Assembly: GCF_027924665.1 (NCBI RefSeq)
Contig: NZ_AP027043.1
Location: forward strand, 3,472,001-3,536,000
Direction of reading: 5' to 3'
Length of the DNA stretch: 64,000 bases
From: Flavobacterium sp. GSB-24
GTDB lineage: Bacteria; Bacteroidota; Bacteroidia; Flavobacteriales; Flavobacteriaceae
Shown here: piece by piece, positions 36,024-45,991 of the stretch
How the letters are laid out: every line of letters begins with the position of its first letter
How positions within the stretch are numbered: position 1 is the stretch's first letter
The notes under the pieces: generated by a model
Seen by the model: only the letters and a program-made list of their open reading frames with translations
The model's database searches: none
Told to the model about the DNA's origin: nothing
Position numbers and translations under genes: made by a program

Positions 36024-36812
36024 TTAGACTTTTCCTAAAGTATAAAGCTGCTCCATTGTAGGTGTACGGCTTCCCCCTGCAGGTTCCAGCGTGATCCCAA
36101 AAGCTTCAGCTGAATCGGTTTGGCTTACAGCGAAGATTTTTTGAGAGTTTTCTTCAAAATTATCCAGCAGACCAATACTTGTCGGTGTAAGCACCGGACT
36201 TAGTTTTAAAGACCAAACCTGGTAAACCATTCCTTTTGGAGGGTTTGGCAGACCTGCCGCGTCGATATAAGTCGTTTTTGTTTCTTTGTTCCAGTATACT
36301 TTTGCAAATGATGCCGGAGATACTGATTGTCCGCCCAGAGTAACGCTTGTATTTTTAATGTCTCTCACAATGCTCAGATTTTTCTCAGTCTGTTTATTCT
36401 GCTGGTCTAAAATAGCATATTCTCTTTCAATTTTATTTTTTTTGCCTCCAGCCTCAGAGACTGCCTGTTTGGATTTTGTCAATTCTAAAGTCTGATATCC
36501 AAAACCTAGCAATAATAATACTGCAGCCGCCCAGCCGAAGTATTGCGGCAGGTTTGATGCTGGTTTTATATCGACAACTTTAGTATGTTTAAGCTCTAAA
36601 CGCGCTTTTATTTTCTCGAAATTGGCAGCCGAGTGGAAAGGTGAGAAGCTAGATGATAAGGCCGAAACAGCTTTTTCTATAGCAATGATTTCACTTTCAA
36701 CCTCAGGGTTTTTTCTGGCCAGTTCGGCAATTTCCAGGTTCTCTTTTTCTGTCAGCAGGCCGTAAACGTACATTTCTAAAATGCCTGACTCAATATATTG
36801 ATTCGCTTCCAT
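36024..36812 (-). CDS. Anti-sigma factor (RskA/anti-sigma-K type)
   Basis: 262 residues. The cytoplasmic N-terminal part (~1-90) is acidic and helical (YVYGLLTEKENLEIAELARKNPEVE), then a single membrane helix (FGWAAAVLLLLGFGYQTLEL, ~112-131) and a periplasmic anti-sigma-K C-terminal domain (VYWNKETKTTYIDAAGLPNPPKGMVYQVW). It would hold the sigma factor inactive until an envelope signal. It overlaps the sigma gene by one base, a classical coupled arrangement. Confidence 0.93.
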   Translation of the reverse strand: MEANQYIESGILEMYVYGLLTEKENLEIAELARKNPEVESEIIAIEKAVSALSSSFSPFHSAANFEKIKARLELKHTKVVDIKPASNLPQYFGWAAAVLLLLGFGYQTLELTKSKQAVSEAGGKKNKIEREYAILDQQNKQTEKNLSIVRDIKNTSVTLGGQSVSPASFAKVYWNKETKTTYIDAAGLPNPPKGMVYQVWSLKLSPVLTPTSIGLLDNFEENSQKIFAVSQTDSAEAFGITLEPAGGSRTPTMEQLYTLGKV

Positions 36813-37342
36813 TATATCTTTAAATAATTCCTTAAGTCATTGATACAGTTCCTGTTTTGTGTCTTTACAGTTCCCAAAGGTATAGCTAATTCTTCTGAAG
36901 CTTCCTGCTGGGTATATCCTTTAAAGAATAGCAGATCAATAATCTCGATGCATTTTGGTTTCAGTTTTTTTACGAATTCCTGAATGCCAATTGCATCTAG
37001 TTTATTAGCTAATTTATTACTGTCATCTAACAGATTTACGAAATTATCCGAAGAAAGGTTTTTTTGGGTGTTGTTGAAATTTTTGGATCGCAGCTTGTCA
37101 ATAGATGTATTCCTTGCAATATTAAGGATCCAAGTGTAGAACCGGCCCTTGCTTTCGCTGTAGCTATCGATGTTTTTCCAGATTTTTACAAAGACTTCCT
37201 GCAGGACATCTTCGGCTTCTTCGCGGTTTTTTACCAGAACATTTATGACCGAAAACAAGCTTTTTGAGTACATATCGTAGAGATGGGTGAAAGCCCTTTC
37301 ATCTTTTTTGCGGATTAATACCAATAATTCTTCTTGGCTCAT
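36812..37342 (-). CDS. ECF-type sigma-70 family sigma factor
   Basis: 176 residues. Region 2 (DMYSKSLFSVINVLVKNREEAEDVLQEVFVKIW) and region 4 (LFFKGYTQQEASEELAIPLGTVKTQ) are complete. It controls an envelope-stress regulon with the downstream membrane anti-sigma factor. Upstream there is no clear autoregulatory -33/-7 pair. Confidence 0.95.
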   Translation of the reverse strand: MSQEELLVLIRKKDERAFTHLYDMYSKSLFSVINVLVKNREEAEDVLQEVFVKIWKNIDSYSESKGRFYTWILNIARNTSIDKLRSKNFNNTQKNLSSDNFVNLLDDSNKLANKLDAIGIQEFVKKLKPKCIEIIDLLFFKGYTQQEASEELAIPLGTVKTQNRNCINDLRNYLKI

Positions 37343-37905
37343 AGGATTGGATTTAAAGCTTAAATAAATTTTGATTTCTTAGAAAGTGGTAATGCCGGAT
37401 AAAGGTAATTTATTTTTTACGTAACTGGCCCAAAAGCAGAAATAAAGGATATCACTTTCAAAATGCCAATTTTCGAAGGTTTATGCTATGCTGCTTTTTT
37501 TTTCCGCACAGCTGTTTTGCAGGCTTTTGAGAATGGGAATTAAACCTAGTTTTTGCCTCAGTTGAGCGGCAATAAATAATCAGAGTCATGAGGCTGGAAA
37601 ATTTAAGTGGTGATCAGATTATCGGCTGTTTACAGACCAATATCAAACGGATAGTTTATCTTTTGCATAGAAACGTATTCTTTGAATAAAAGCCTGTTTA
37701 GTTGTATTAATAAAAAAATGGCGCTGATAGAGCTGGTAAAGATGGAAAGTATTTTTTAACGGCATCTGAAAATGGGCAAGAGCTGATAAAATCATAATAG
37801 TTGCAGAGGGAGATTGTGGACAAACTCTATCGCTTGGATGGCTTATGCTAAGGAATTATACAGCTGGATTAGATTTAGATTTGATCCTAGACTAAGCGGT
37901 AAGCA
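37343..37905. other. Gene-free gap with repeat copy 2
   Basis: No credible gene. It holds the second copy of the dispersed repeat (37541-37616). A short stretch near 37740-37790 can be read as GKYFLTASENGQELIKS, which is slightly like a receiver-domain fragment but too short to claim. Confidence 0.55.
37541..37616 (+). repeat. Dispersed repeat, copy 2
   Basis: Second copy of the repeat at 35465-35537, same orientation, on the other side of the sigma/anti-sigma operon. Confidence 0.65.
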
Positions 37906-37941
37906 GAAAAGGAGGCCTGTTATTTAACAGGTCTCCTTTTC
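37906..37941 (-). terminator. Terminator of the RND efflux operon
   Basis: A long stem, GAAAAGGAGGCCTGTTA with TAACAGGTCTCCTTTTC (one G-U), 3-base loop, 20 bases after the stop of the outer-membrane factor gene. Confidence 0.88.
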
Positions 37942-37961
37942 AAAAATAAAAATGAAAACTA

Positions 37962-39398
37962 TTAATTCCAGCCGCCTCCGAGTGCTCTGTAAACATTTAC
38001 AAAGGCGTTCATCTGCTGTTTTTTGGTTTCAATAAGTTCAAACTTAGATTCTAAAGCGTCTTTCTGGGTCAATAAAACTTCCATATAATCTGCCCTGGCA
38101 GAACTAAATAGGTTGTTTGATATTTGAATAGACTCATTTAAAGCCTGCACCTGCTTTGACTTTAAGTCATAGCTTTTTGCCGTATTCTGAATTTTAGACA
38201 ATTGGTTGGCCACTTCAACATAAGCGTTTACCAATGTTCTCTCATAATTGTAAACAGCCTGAATCTGTTTAGCGCCAGCAGTAAAGTATTCTGCTTTAAT
38301 TGCATTTCTGTTAATCAAAGGAGCTACTAAATCGCCAGCTATAGAATATAATAGAGATTCTGGAGAAGTCAGCAGATATTTAGTGTTAAAAGCCTCGTAT
38401 CCGATTCCAGCAGAAATGCCCAGCGAAGGATAAAATTTAGCTTTAGCGGCTTTAATATCCAGTTTTGCAGCGATTAGTTCCATTTCGGCTTTTTTAATAT
38501 CGGGACGATTTTCTAAAAGCTGAGAAGGCACTCCGGCATGAACATCTGCTGGAGTTATAGTGCTGAAAGTATTGCTGCTTCTGGTAATTTTCTGGGGAAA
38601 ACGTCCCAACAGGAAATTGATTTTATTTTCCGTTTCGGTTATCTGCTGCTGAATATCAAACTGAAGGCTCTGAGTGCTTAAAATCTGCGCTTCAAATCTT
38701 CGTACAGCCAGTTCGTTTACTCGGGCAGCCTCCTTCTGTATTTTTACAACTCTTAAAGCATTGGTCTGGATATCAATATTTTGTTTGATAATTTCCAACT
38801 GATTATCCAAAGCTAGAAGCTCGTAGTACGAATCGGCTATTTCTGCAATTAAATTGGTAATTACAAAATTCTTTCCTTCGATGGAACCTAAATATCGGTT
38901 TAAAGCGGCTTTTTTTGCATTATGCAGTTTGTTCCAAATATCTACTTCCCAGCTTGAAGTAAGGGCAAAACGATAATTGGGAAGCGGATCGGGCGTTTCT
39001 CTGCCAGGCATAATCTCGGTTGTTGCCTCGCCTGAACCTGTGCTTGTATACCTTCCGGACTTGGTTAGATCAGCACCAGCGCTAAAGCCAACAAATGGCA
39101 GGTATTCACCTTTTCTGGCTTTTACTTCGCTTTTTGCAATTTCGATTTCTTGAAGCGTAATATTCAATTCCTGATTGTTTTTCAGTGCAATATCAATCAG
39201 GTTTTCTAGATTTTCATCCGTAAAATAGCTTCTCCACTTTACTTTTCCAGTGTTAAGCGTATCTAAACCATTATCGGCATAGTTTTCGGGTACTGTCCTG
39301 TTTTCTGTTTTCTCTGCAATAGAAGCCGTCTTACAGCCCGCTATAGAGAGCATTACGCAGGCAAGACCTGCGTATTTTATATTTCTGTTATTCTTCAT
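37962..39398 (-). CDS. TolC/NodT-type outer-membrane efflux lipoprotein
   Basis: 478 residues from the ATG at 39398, chosen because it gives a clean lipoprotein signal (GLACVMLSIAGCKTA); the longer frame starts 11 codons earlier. Two repeated helical-hairpin and beta segments typical of NodT-family factors are seen (NNQELNITLQEIEIAKSEVKA, LLENRPDIKKAEMELIAAK). It forms the outer-membrane duct of the tripartite pump. It overlaps the 3' end of the pump gene by 11 bases. Confidence 0.95.
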   Translation of the reverse strand: MKNNRNIKYAGLACVMLSIAGCKTASIAEKTENRTVPENYADNGLDTLNTGKVKWRSYFTDENLENLIDIALKNNQELNITLQEIEIAKSEVKARKGEYLPFVGFSAGADLTKSGRYTSTGSGEATTEIMPGRETPDPLPNYRFALTSSWEVDIWNKLHNAKKAALNRYLGSIEGKNFVITNLIAEIADSYYELLALDNQLEIIKQNIDIQTNALRVVKIQKEAARVNELAVRRFEAQILSTQSLQFDIQQQITETENKINFLLGRFPQKITRSSNTFSTITPADVHAGVPSQLLENRPDIKKAEMELIAAKLDIKAAKAKFYPSLGISAGIGYEAFNTKYLLTSPESLLYSIAGDLVAPLINRNAIKAEYFTAGAKQIQAVYNYERTLVNAYVEVANQLSKIQNTAKSYDLKSKQVQALNESIQISNNLFSSARADYMEVLLTQKDALESKFELIETKKQQMNAFVNVYRALGGGWN

Positions 39399-42300
39399 TT
39401 TCCTGAGTTTGATTGTTTGTTGAAAAATCATCTACATGATGCATGAAATCATCAGACAATGAACTTTCTTCTTCTCCTTTAATTAGTTTTCGGCCCTCGG
39501 CCAATGAGCCAAAAATGTAATATAGTCCAGGAACTATGATTACTCCGAAAATGGTTCCGAAAAGCATTCCTCCAAGTGCAGATCCACCGATGGTCCTGTT
39601 TCCGATTGCACCGGCTCCAGAAGCAAAGATTAACGGAATCAAACCGGCAATAAAGGCAAAAGATGTCATTAAGATCGGTCTGAAACGAACTTTGGCGCCT
39701 TCAATAGCCGCTTCCAGTATTGTGGCGCCCTGCTGGTGCTTGAGGACAGCAAATTCAACTATCAGTACGGCATTTTTACCCAGCAGTCCAACCAGCATGA
39801 TCAATCCGACCTGGGCATAAATATCGTTTTGCAGGCCCATAATCTGCAGAATGACAAAAGAGCCTAAAATTCCAACAGGAATAGATAAAATTACAGACAA
39901 TGGAATAATAAAGCTTTCATATTGCGCCGCTAGTACAAAGTAAACGAAAGCCAATACCACTAAAAAGATATAGATCGATTCGTTTCCTCTGCCGGCTTCA
40001 TCGTAAGAAAGCCCTTCCCATGCAATATCATAACCTTTCGGAAGCGTTTTTGCAGCTGTTTCCTGCACCGCCTTAATCGCGTCTGCTGTGGTATAGCCGC
40101 TTGCAGGCTGCCCCTGAATAGCGGCAGAATTGTACATGTTGTAACGCGTGATCTCATTAGGCCCCTGCGTTTTTTTAAGCGTCATAAAGGCAGAATAAGG
40201 CACCATTTCTCCATGATCATTTTTCACAAAAAGATTCAACACATCTGATGGCAGCCTTCTGAATTTTGGATCCGATTGCACGTATAGTTTAAAAAATCTT
40301 CCAAATTTGATGAATCCCTGTTCGTAGGTGCTTCCGATTAAGATATTCAGGTTTTCCATTGCCTTGCCGATAGAAACGCCTTTCTGCATAGCCAGATCGT
40401 TATTGATCTCCAACTCATACTGCGGATAATTGGCGGCGAAGAAAGTAAACAAGCCAGAAAGCTCTTTACGTTTTCCCAGCTCGGCCATAAACTGCTTGTT
40501 GATTTTATCAAATTCCTGATAATTGGTACTCGTCGTTTTGTCTAATAGACGCATAGAGAAACCTCCTGAAGAACCAAATCCTGGAATTGCGGGCGGTTCA
40601 AAAAACTCCACAACAGCCCCCAGATCTTTTGATTTCTTCTCCAGTTCTTCCATGATTTGGGTTACAGAATGTTTCCTGTCAGACCATGACTTTAAGTTAA
40701 TCAGACAGGTTCCGGCATTAGAGCCGCGACCTTCGGTCATGATTTCGTAACCCGCCAAAGAAGAAACCGATTCAACTCCTTCAACACTTTCGCAGATTTT
40801 CTGCAGTTTCTGAGCGACCTGATTGGTTCTTTCCAAAGTTGCGCCGGGAGGCGTCTGGATGATTCCGTAAATGGTTCCCTGATCTTCGCTCGGAATAAAC
40901 CCGGATGGAAGCACTTTGTTCTCTATAAAAATGAAAGCGCAGAATGCAATCAGGATTCCAAAAGTCAATACTCTTCGGCTTACGATTGTTTTTAAAACAG
41001 CAACATAACGGCCTGTAAGCCTTTCAAACCATCTGTTGAAAGCATCAAGCGATTTTGTCAGGATATTTCCTTTTTTCTCTTTTCCATGGTTGTTTTTCAA
41101 AAGAATGGCACAGAGAACAGGGGTAAGGGTCAAAGCTACAATAGCAGAAATGATAATCGAGCTGGACATGGTAACCGAAAACTGTCTGTAGAAGGTTCCC
41201 ACCGGTCCCGACATAAAGGAAACGGGAATAAAAACGGAAACCATAACAGCTGTAATGGCAATAATGGCGCCTCCAATTTCGCCCAATACTAATTTAACGG
41301 CATGATACGGCGTAATATGCGGAAATTCTTCAAACTTGGCATGGACCGCCTCGACGACGACAATCGCATTGTCGACCACAATTCCGATTGCCAATACCAA
41401 AGAAAACAGCGTTACCAGGTTGATTGACATTCCAAACATTTGGATTACAAAGAAAGCTCCAACTAAAGATACAGGAACGGCAATAATCGGGATTAAAGTC
41501 GAACGCCAGTCTCCTAAAAATATAAATACAACCAAAGCAACCAAAATGAAGGCATCTCTTAGCGTATGGACAACCTGATCAATAGAAGCATCTAAGAACT
41601 GCGAAACGTCGTAGCTGATTTTATAATCCATTCCTGGAGGAAAACCCGCTTTCATTTCTTCCAGTTTTGCTTTCACGTCGCGAATTACATCACTCGCGTT
41701 ACTTCCATAGTTTTGTTTCAGTACAATAGCGGCAGAAGGATGACCGTCCAGGTTCGAATAAATATCAAAGAATTCGCTTCCTAATTCGACTTTTGCAATA
41801 TCTTTCAGGCGAATGCTTTCTCCTTCTGAATTGGCGCGTACAATTACATTTTCATATTCTTTAGGTTCGTCGTACCTGCCTTTATAAGTCAGTACATATT
41901 CTAAAGATTGTGCGGCAATACCGGAACTCTGCCCTAATCGGCCTGGACGGCCGATGATGCTTTGTTCCTGAAGCGCCTGCATCACTTCTTCAACAGAAAT
42001 TTTATAAGCCCTCATTCTGTCCGGATTAAGCCATACACGCATGGCATATTTGCGGCTTCCTAATATCTGGGTTCTTGCCACACCCTTAACACGGCTGATT
42101 TCAGGAATCATTTTCACATCGGCATAGTTGTAGAGAAACTTCTCATCCATGCTTTTGCTTTTCGAATAAAGGTTCACGTACATCAGCATACTGGGCTGAA
42201 TAGGAGTAATGACAACCCCTTCACGCTGAACCAGTTCAGGTAATAATGGCATTACCTGATCTACCCTTGTTTTTACCCTGATTACAGCTTCATTAGGATC

Positions 42301-42594
42301 TGTTCCTGGTTCAAATATGATTCTAAGAGTTGCTTCTCCGGCACTCGTTGCATCTGTCGCCATGTAACGCACGCCTTGCGTGCCGTTAAGGGAATTCTCC
42401 AAGGTGATTAAAGTCGATTTAACCAGTACATCGGCACTTGCTCCCGGATAAGCGATAAAGATATTTACGGTTGTGGGTGCAATTTCAGGGAATTGCGATA
42501 TAGGGAGCTGTCTGATGGACAGCGTACCTATAAAGACAATTATAATCGAAATTATAATTGCAAAAACGGGTCTATGTATAAATTTATTAAACAT
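39388..42594 (-). CDS. RND multidrug efflux transporter (HAE1/AcrB type)
   Basis: 1068 residues. It has twelve membrane helices in two halves with large periplasmic loops. The proton-relay acidic pair is in LVLAIGIVVDNAIVVVEAVH and the C-terminal half has GLLGKNAVLIVEFA, as in AcrB-type hydrophobe exporters rather than metal (CusA) pumps. A C-terminal acidic tail of about 30 residues follows. It is the middle gene of adaptor - pump - outer-membrane factor. Confidence 0.97.
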   Translation of the reverse strand: MFNKFIHRPVFAIIISIIIVFIGTLSIRQLPISQFPEIAPTTVNIFIAYPGASADVLVKSTLITLENSLNGTQGVRYMATDATSAGEATLRIIFEPGTDPNEAVIRVKTRVDQVMPLLPELVQREGVVITPIQPSMLMYVNLYSKSKSMDEKFLYNYADVKMIPEISRVKGVARTQILGSRKYAMRVWLNPDRMRAYKISVEEVMQALQEQSIIGRPGRLGQSSGIAAQSLEYVLTYKGRYDEPKEYENVIVRANSEGESIRLKDIAKVELGSEFFDIYSNLDGHPSAAIVLKQNYGSNASDVIRDVKAKLEEMKAGFPPGMDYKISYDVSQFLDASIDQVVHTLRDAFILVALVVFIFLGDWRSTLIPIIAVPVSLVGAFFVIQMFGMSINLVTLFSLVLAIGIVVDNAIVVVEAVHAKFEEFPHITPYHAVKLVLGEIGGAIIAITAVMVSVFIPVSFMSGPVGTFYRQFSVTMSSSIIISAIVALTLTPVLCAILLKNNHGKEKKGNILTKSLDAFNRWFERLTGRYVAVLKTIVSRRVLTFGILIAFCAFIFIENKVLPSGFIPSEDQGTIYGIIQTPPGATLERTNQVAQKLQKICESVEGVESVSSLAGYEIMTEGRGSNAGTCLINLKSWSDRKHSVTQIMEELEKKSKDLGAVVEFFEPPAIPGFGSSGGFSMRLLDKTTSTNYQEFDKINKQFMAELGKRKELSGLFTFFAANYPQYELEINNDLAMQKGVSIGKAMENLNILIGSTYEQGFIKFGRFFKLYVQSDPKFRRLPSDVLNLFVKNDHGEMVPYSAFMTLKKTQGPNEITRYNMYNSAAIQGQPASGYTTADAIKAVQETAAKTLPKGYDIAWEGLSYDEAGRGNESIYIFLVVLAFVYFVLAAQYESFIIPLSVILSIPVGILGSFVILQIMGLQNDIYAQVGLIMLVGLLGKNAVLIVEFAVLKHQQGATILEAAIEGAKVRFRPILMTSFAFIAGLIPLIFASGAGAIGNRTIGGSALGGMLFGTIFGVIIVPGLYYIFGSLAEGRKLIKGEEESSLSDDFMHHVDDFSTNNQTQENEE

Positions 42595-42615
42595 GTGTTC
42601 TTTTTTTAGATTCGG

Positions 42616-43698
42616 TTATTCTGCATACAGTTCTAAATTGGAGATAACCGACTGGGGTTTTACCACTTGGTAATCTATTTTCTGGTTTTCTTTTACAAGA
42701 CGAAGCCCCTCTAAAAGTATTTTATCATCAACAGACAAGCCTTCTTTTATTGCAAATAGGTGAGGCATCTCGGCAGCAATAACAACCTCTCTGGATTTTA
42801 CAGCATTGTTTTTGTCAATTACATATACATATTTTTTATCTAAAACCTCAAATGTGGCTTTCTGAGGTATCAGCATAGCATTTTTCAGTTCTATAGGCAT
42901 CTGGATGCTTCCTGTTTCTCCGTGTCTCAATAATCTTTTTGGGTTAGGGAAAGTAGCTCTAAAAGGGATGTTTCCTGTTTCATTGTCAAAGTCGGCTTCA
43001 ATGGTTTCTACAACTCCTGGATATTGGAATTTTTTATTATTGGCCATCAAGAGATTGACTTTCATTTTTCCAGTTTTTCCAGTTTTCTCCTGATAGTCCA
43101 GATATTCAGATTCAGGAACATTGTAATACACCCACATCGAGCTGTTATCTGCCAGTTCTGTCAGCAGTTCTCCTTCATCGACCAAACTTCCCTGACGTAC
43201 ATGAAACTTATCTATGATTCCGTCAAAAGGCGCTCTGATTTCTGTAAACTGAAGATGGACTTTGCTTAAAGCCATTTCTGCATCTGCTTTTTCCAGTTTT
43301 GCTTTGGCCATTGCCAGTTCGTTTGGAGAAACCACTTTTTCATCGGCCAATTTTTTAGCATTCTGGTATTCAATTGAGCTGAAACTTACCTCTGCTTTGG
43401 ATTTTTTTAATTCGGCTTCATAAAGTGCAGGCATGATTTTAAATAACAGCTGTCCTTTTTTAACCATCTGGCCTTCGTCGACATAAATTTTTTCAAGATA
43501 ACCGCGTTCTTGGGCTCTTATTTCGATATGCTGGATGGAATGTATCTGAGATACATAATCTTTTGTAATGGTAGTATCCTTTTCGATTGGATTGGTAACC
43601 AGAAATTTGGTTTTTTCCTCTTTTTCTTCTTCTTTTTTAGAATTGCAGCCTGCCAAAACTAAGGCGCACAGACTCATGATCATGAAAATTCTCTTCAT
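42616..43698 (-). CDS. RND efflux periplasmic adaptor lipoprotein
   Basis: 360 residues. The lipobox is in LCALVLAGCNSKK. The biotinyl-lipoyl-like segment RAQERGYLEKIYVDEGQMVKKGQ, a helical hairpin and the second half EIRAPFDGIIDKFHVRQGSLVDEG are present. It connects pump and outer-membrane factor and is the first gene of the operon; the pump starts 21 bases later. No local TetR-type repressor gene was seen. Confidence 0.95.
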   Translation of the reverse strand: MKRIFMIMSLCALVLAGCNSKKEEEKEEKTKFLVTNPIEKDTTITKDYVSQIHSIQHIEIRAQERGYLEKIYVDEGQMVKKGQLLFKIMPALYEAELKKSKAEVSFSSIEYQNAKKLADEKVVSPNELAMAKAKLEKADAEMALSKVHLQFTEIRAPFDGIIDKFHVRQGSLVDEGELLTELADNSSMWVYYNVPESEYLDYQEKTGKTGKMKVNLLMANNKKFQYPGVVETIEADFDNETGNIPFRATFPNPKRLLRHGETGSIQMPIELKNAMLIPQKATFEVLDKKYVYVIDKNNAVKSREVVIAAEMPHLFAIKEGLSVDDKILLEGLRLVKENQKIDYQVVKPQSVISNLELYAE

Positions 43699-43858
43699 AA
43701 TTATTTCAGCGTTAAAACGTAATTTATTTTTGATTTTTAGGTAAAAAGGCCTTTAGAAACAGACCATAGGAGTTCTTGTCCGTCTATTTTCTAATTAAAG
43801 CCTACAGCGGATAAAAACAATAAAGCAGTGAGCTATTGAGCAGCAATAGCCTTAAAAA

Positions 43859-44248
43859 TCAAATTCGGAAAACCTGAAACAGCAGATATACTTTATTATC
43901 AAGTAAACTGAAGATTTTGCGGCCATTCACTTTTTGGGTAAAAGCAGTCGCTGAATGGACAAAATGATTGGTGCTGTGAAAAATTAAAAAGTAGTTATTT
44001 TTTGCAGGCTGTTTTTGAGCTGCAGAAAAATTGTCTTCATTTTCTTCATTATCAAAAAGGCATATTTTTCTTTTAAAAGATTCAAATGAGCGTCCTCGAT
44101 TTAATTCCGGTTCATTATGAACATTATTTACAAGAGTGCAGAATGAGAATTTTTTGAAAATTACAATATTACGGTGTGCATAAGCGCTGCCATATCCATT
44201 TAGAAGAATGACAATTGAAATGAAGAGTTTAGTGCACCAATTTTTCAT
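43859..44248 (-). CDS. Small secreted hypothetical protein
   Basis: 129 residues from the ATG at 44248 (MKNWCTKLFISIVILL), which gives a signal peptide ending in SAYA. The rest is basic and aromatic with no recognised motif. It lies 160 bases upstream of the efflux operon on the same strand. It could be spurious; the signal peptide and length argue for a real gene. Confidence 0.5.
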   Translation of the reverse strand: MKNWCTKLFISIVILLNGYGSAYAHRNIVIFKKFSFCTLVNNVHNEPELNRGRSFESFKRKICLFDNEENEDNFSAAQKQPAKNNYFLIFHSTNHFVHSATAFTQKVNGRKIFSLLDNKVYLLFQVFRI

Positions 44249-44500
44249 AATAGCCACAAATTTAAACAAACGGTGCAATAAAAACAATTGCCGGGATTTA
44301 TTAATTAGTGAAAATATTATTTTCGCATTATCAGGTTCTTGTTTTTACAATATTATTTTTTTTACGGGCGCATAGTTAGAATAGATCAATAAAAAGAAGA
44401 TGTTCAAATTTTCATCTTTGCTTTATGCGTATTTGCAGGCAGCTCAATTTACTGGACAAGGCAGTTCTGTTTTCAATTTTGCTGTTACTGCACTAATTGA

Positions 44501-44527
44501 AAAGCCCAATGCTATGCATTGGGCTTT
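44501..44527 (-). terminator. Terminator of the DUF3570 operon
   Basis: Perfect arms AAAGCCCAATGC (44501-44512) and GCATTGGGCTTT (44516-44527), 24 bases beyond the stop codon at 44552. Confidence 0.88.
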
Positions 44528-44551
44528 GATTATTGATTTGATAATTAAATG

Positions 44552-45736
44552 CTATTTGTATTTGATATTGATGCTGATAATATCAGATGTCATATTTGTG
44601 GTTCTGGTGTAATGGCCGTAACGGACCTCCAGAGTGTTCCAGTGTTTAAGGCCGAAAATACCATTTGGCGGGGTGAACTTCATTCCCATTCCGAAAAAAC
44701 TGCTGTCAAACTTCGACAGATCATAGTTGCTGGTGTAGTATTCGTCCGCGCCAGTATGTTCTGCGTAAGGTTTGAAATATTTGGTGCCGGTCTGGGTATA
44801 ATATCTGTAAAACGGGCTCAGCGAAAAAGCCTGTGTCAGTTTTACGGGAATTTCCAGATCTGCGGTATGCGCCTTAAGGCTCCAGTCATCGGTATAATAT
44901 CGATAATATGCCCTTATGATCATGTTATCGCCTAAGAAATAGCTGGCCCTGATTCCCAGGGGAATTTTGAGTCTGGTATCAGGCATTTTTTCCTGGTGCA
45001 CCGACCCGTCTGCGAAATAAACCCTGTGGAAGGGAAGGCTTAAATACCCGTTCTGGCTGATGAGATCACCCACCAGCATCACCTGAAGGTTTTTGTTTAT
45101 GATCTGCGAATAGCTCAGGGTTCCCGCAAAGGTATTTCGGCCGGAGCTTCCATATCCATCACTTCCCGGAGTGCGCAGTTCAACGGGTTCAATCAGTTTG
45201 AGCTGGTCTATAAAGGTCTGGAATTTAGCGGTGAATTCCCCATTTCGGTCTTTTGTCTTCTGGGAAAAGCTGATATTGCCCCCAAATGACTGGTAGTCAA
45301 ACTCTGTAGAGGATGAAACCCCGATTCCGATTGTTCTGCCTTTCTGTTCATTTTCCCTTAAATAGTTCAGCGAAGGGTAGAAGCGGTTGTCTGAAGAAGA
45401 GGCCGATGAATTGGCGCTCAAGTCAATCATATCCGAAGAGGCGGAAGTATAATGGTCAATTCCGGCTTCTATATCAAAGGTATGCCTGATTCCGGTCTGT
45501 CCGTATTTTACCAGTTTCACATCGATGGTGTTGGCTATATCGGTCAGGTGCTCGGATCCGATGCCCCCGGTAACGGCAGAATTGTTCCCGTCCTGCTTGT
45601 AATAGCTGGAGACAAGGTTCACTTCTTCGAGTTTTAATTTCCTGCTCTTATAGGACGTGGAATCAGAAGCAGTATCCTGCGCCCTTGCCTGAAAGAGCAT
45701 CAGCAGGGTAAATCCGGTAATGAATTTTCTTTTCAT
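44552..45736 (-). CDS. DUF3570 outer-membrane beta-barrel protein
   Basis: 394 residues. Signal peptide 1-19 (FQARAQ). The mature protein is rich in alternating aromatic/polar strands typical of a barrel (YYRYYTDDWSLKAHTADLEI, FGMGMKFTPPNGIFGLKHW) and begins with the DUF3570 mark of a serine-rich NNSAVTGGIGSEHLTDI segment. It is the last gene of the thioredoxin - ApbE - DUF4266 - DUF3570 operon. A pore or scaffold for the small DUF4266 lipoprotein is plausible but unproven. Confidence 0.9.
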   Translation of the reverse strand: MKRKFITGFTLLMLFQARAQDTASDSTSYKSRKLKLEEVNLVSSYYKQDGNNSAVTGGIGSEHLTDIANTIDVKLVKYGQTGIRHTFDIEAGIDHYTSASSDMIDLSANSSASSSDNRFYPSLNYLRENEQKGRTIGIGVSSSTEFDYQSFGGNISFSQKTKDRNGEFTAKFQTFIDQLKLIEPVELRTPGSDGYGSSGRNTFAGTLSYSQIINKNLQVMLVGDLISQNGYLSLPFHRVYFADGSVHQEKMPDTRLKIPLGIRASYFLGDNMIIRAYYRYYTDDWSLKAHTADLEIPVKLTQAFSLSPFYRYYTQTGTKYFKPYAEHTGADEYYTSNYDLSKFDSSFFGMGMKFTPPNGIFGLKHWNTLEVRYGHYTRTTNMTSDIISINIKYK

Positions 45737-45757
45737 TTTTGATTTTTGATTTTGCTG

Positions 45758-45991
45758 TTAATTGCAGCCGCATCCGCCGCCGCTTTTTCCTGAATTTGCC
45801 CCGGAAGCTCCCTCTCGGTAGGATTGAAAACTAAGTTCTGTCTTCTCGATTTTTCTGTTGGAAAGCACCATTTCAGAATCGTTTATTTTTCCCTTCTGGT
45901 ATTCCTTTACCGGGGAGCAGGAGCATAGCAGAATGCCTGTTAGAGCAATGCTGCAGAGCAGTTTCAGGCTTTTTTGTTTTGGCTTTCTCAT
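45758..45991 (-). CDS. DUF4266 small lipoprotein with SGA-type and GGGCGCN C-terminus
   Basis: 77 residues. The lipobox lies in GILLCSCSPV. The C-terminus holds YREGASGANSGKSGG followed by the strictly terminal GGGCGCN typical of DUF4266. The SGA-x-S stretch resembles the flavinylation motif of ApbE substrates, and the ApbE gene overlaps this one by 4 bases, so it is a candidate acceptor of FMN. The usual acceptor is Thr or Ser in SGAT/S; here SGANS is a weak match. The two terminal cysteines could instead bind a metal. Confidence 0.85.
   Translation of the reverse strand: MRKPKQKSLKLLCSIALTGILLCSCSPVKEYQKGKINDSEMVLSNRKIEKTELSFQSYREGASGANSGKSGGGCGCN

Noticed and set aside
37740..37800. Possible receiver-domain fragment (TASENGQELIKS)
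   Set aside because: Too short and without the phospho-Asp region; probably chance.
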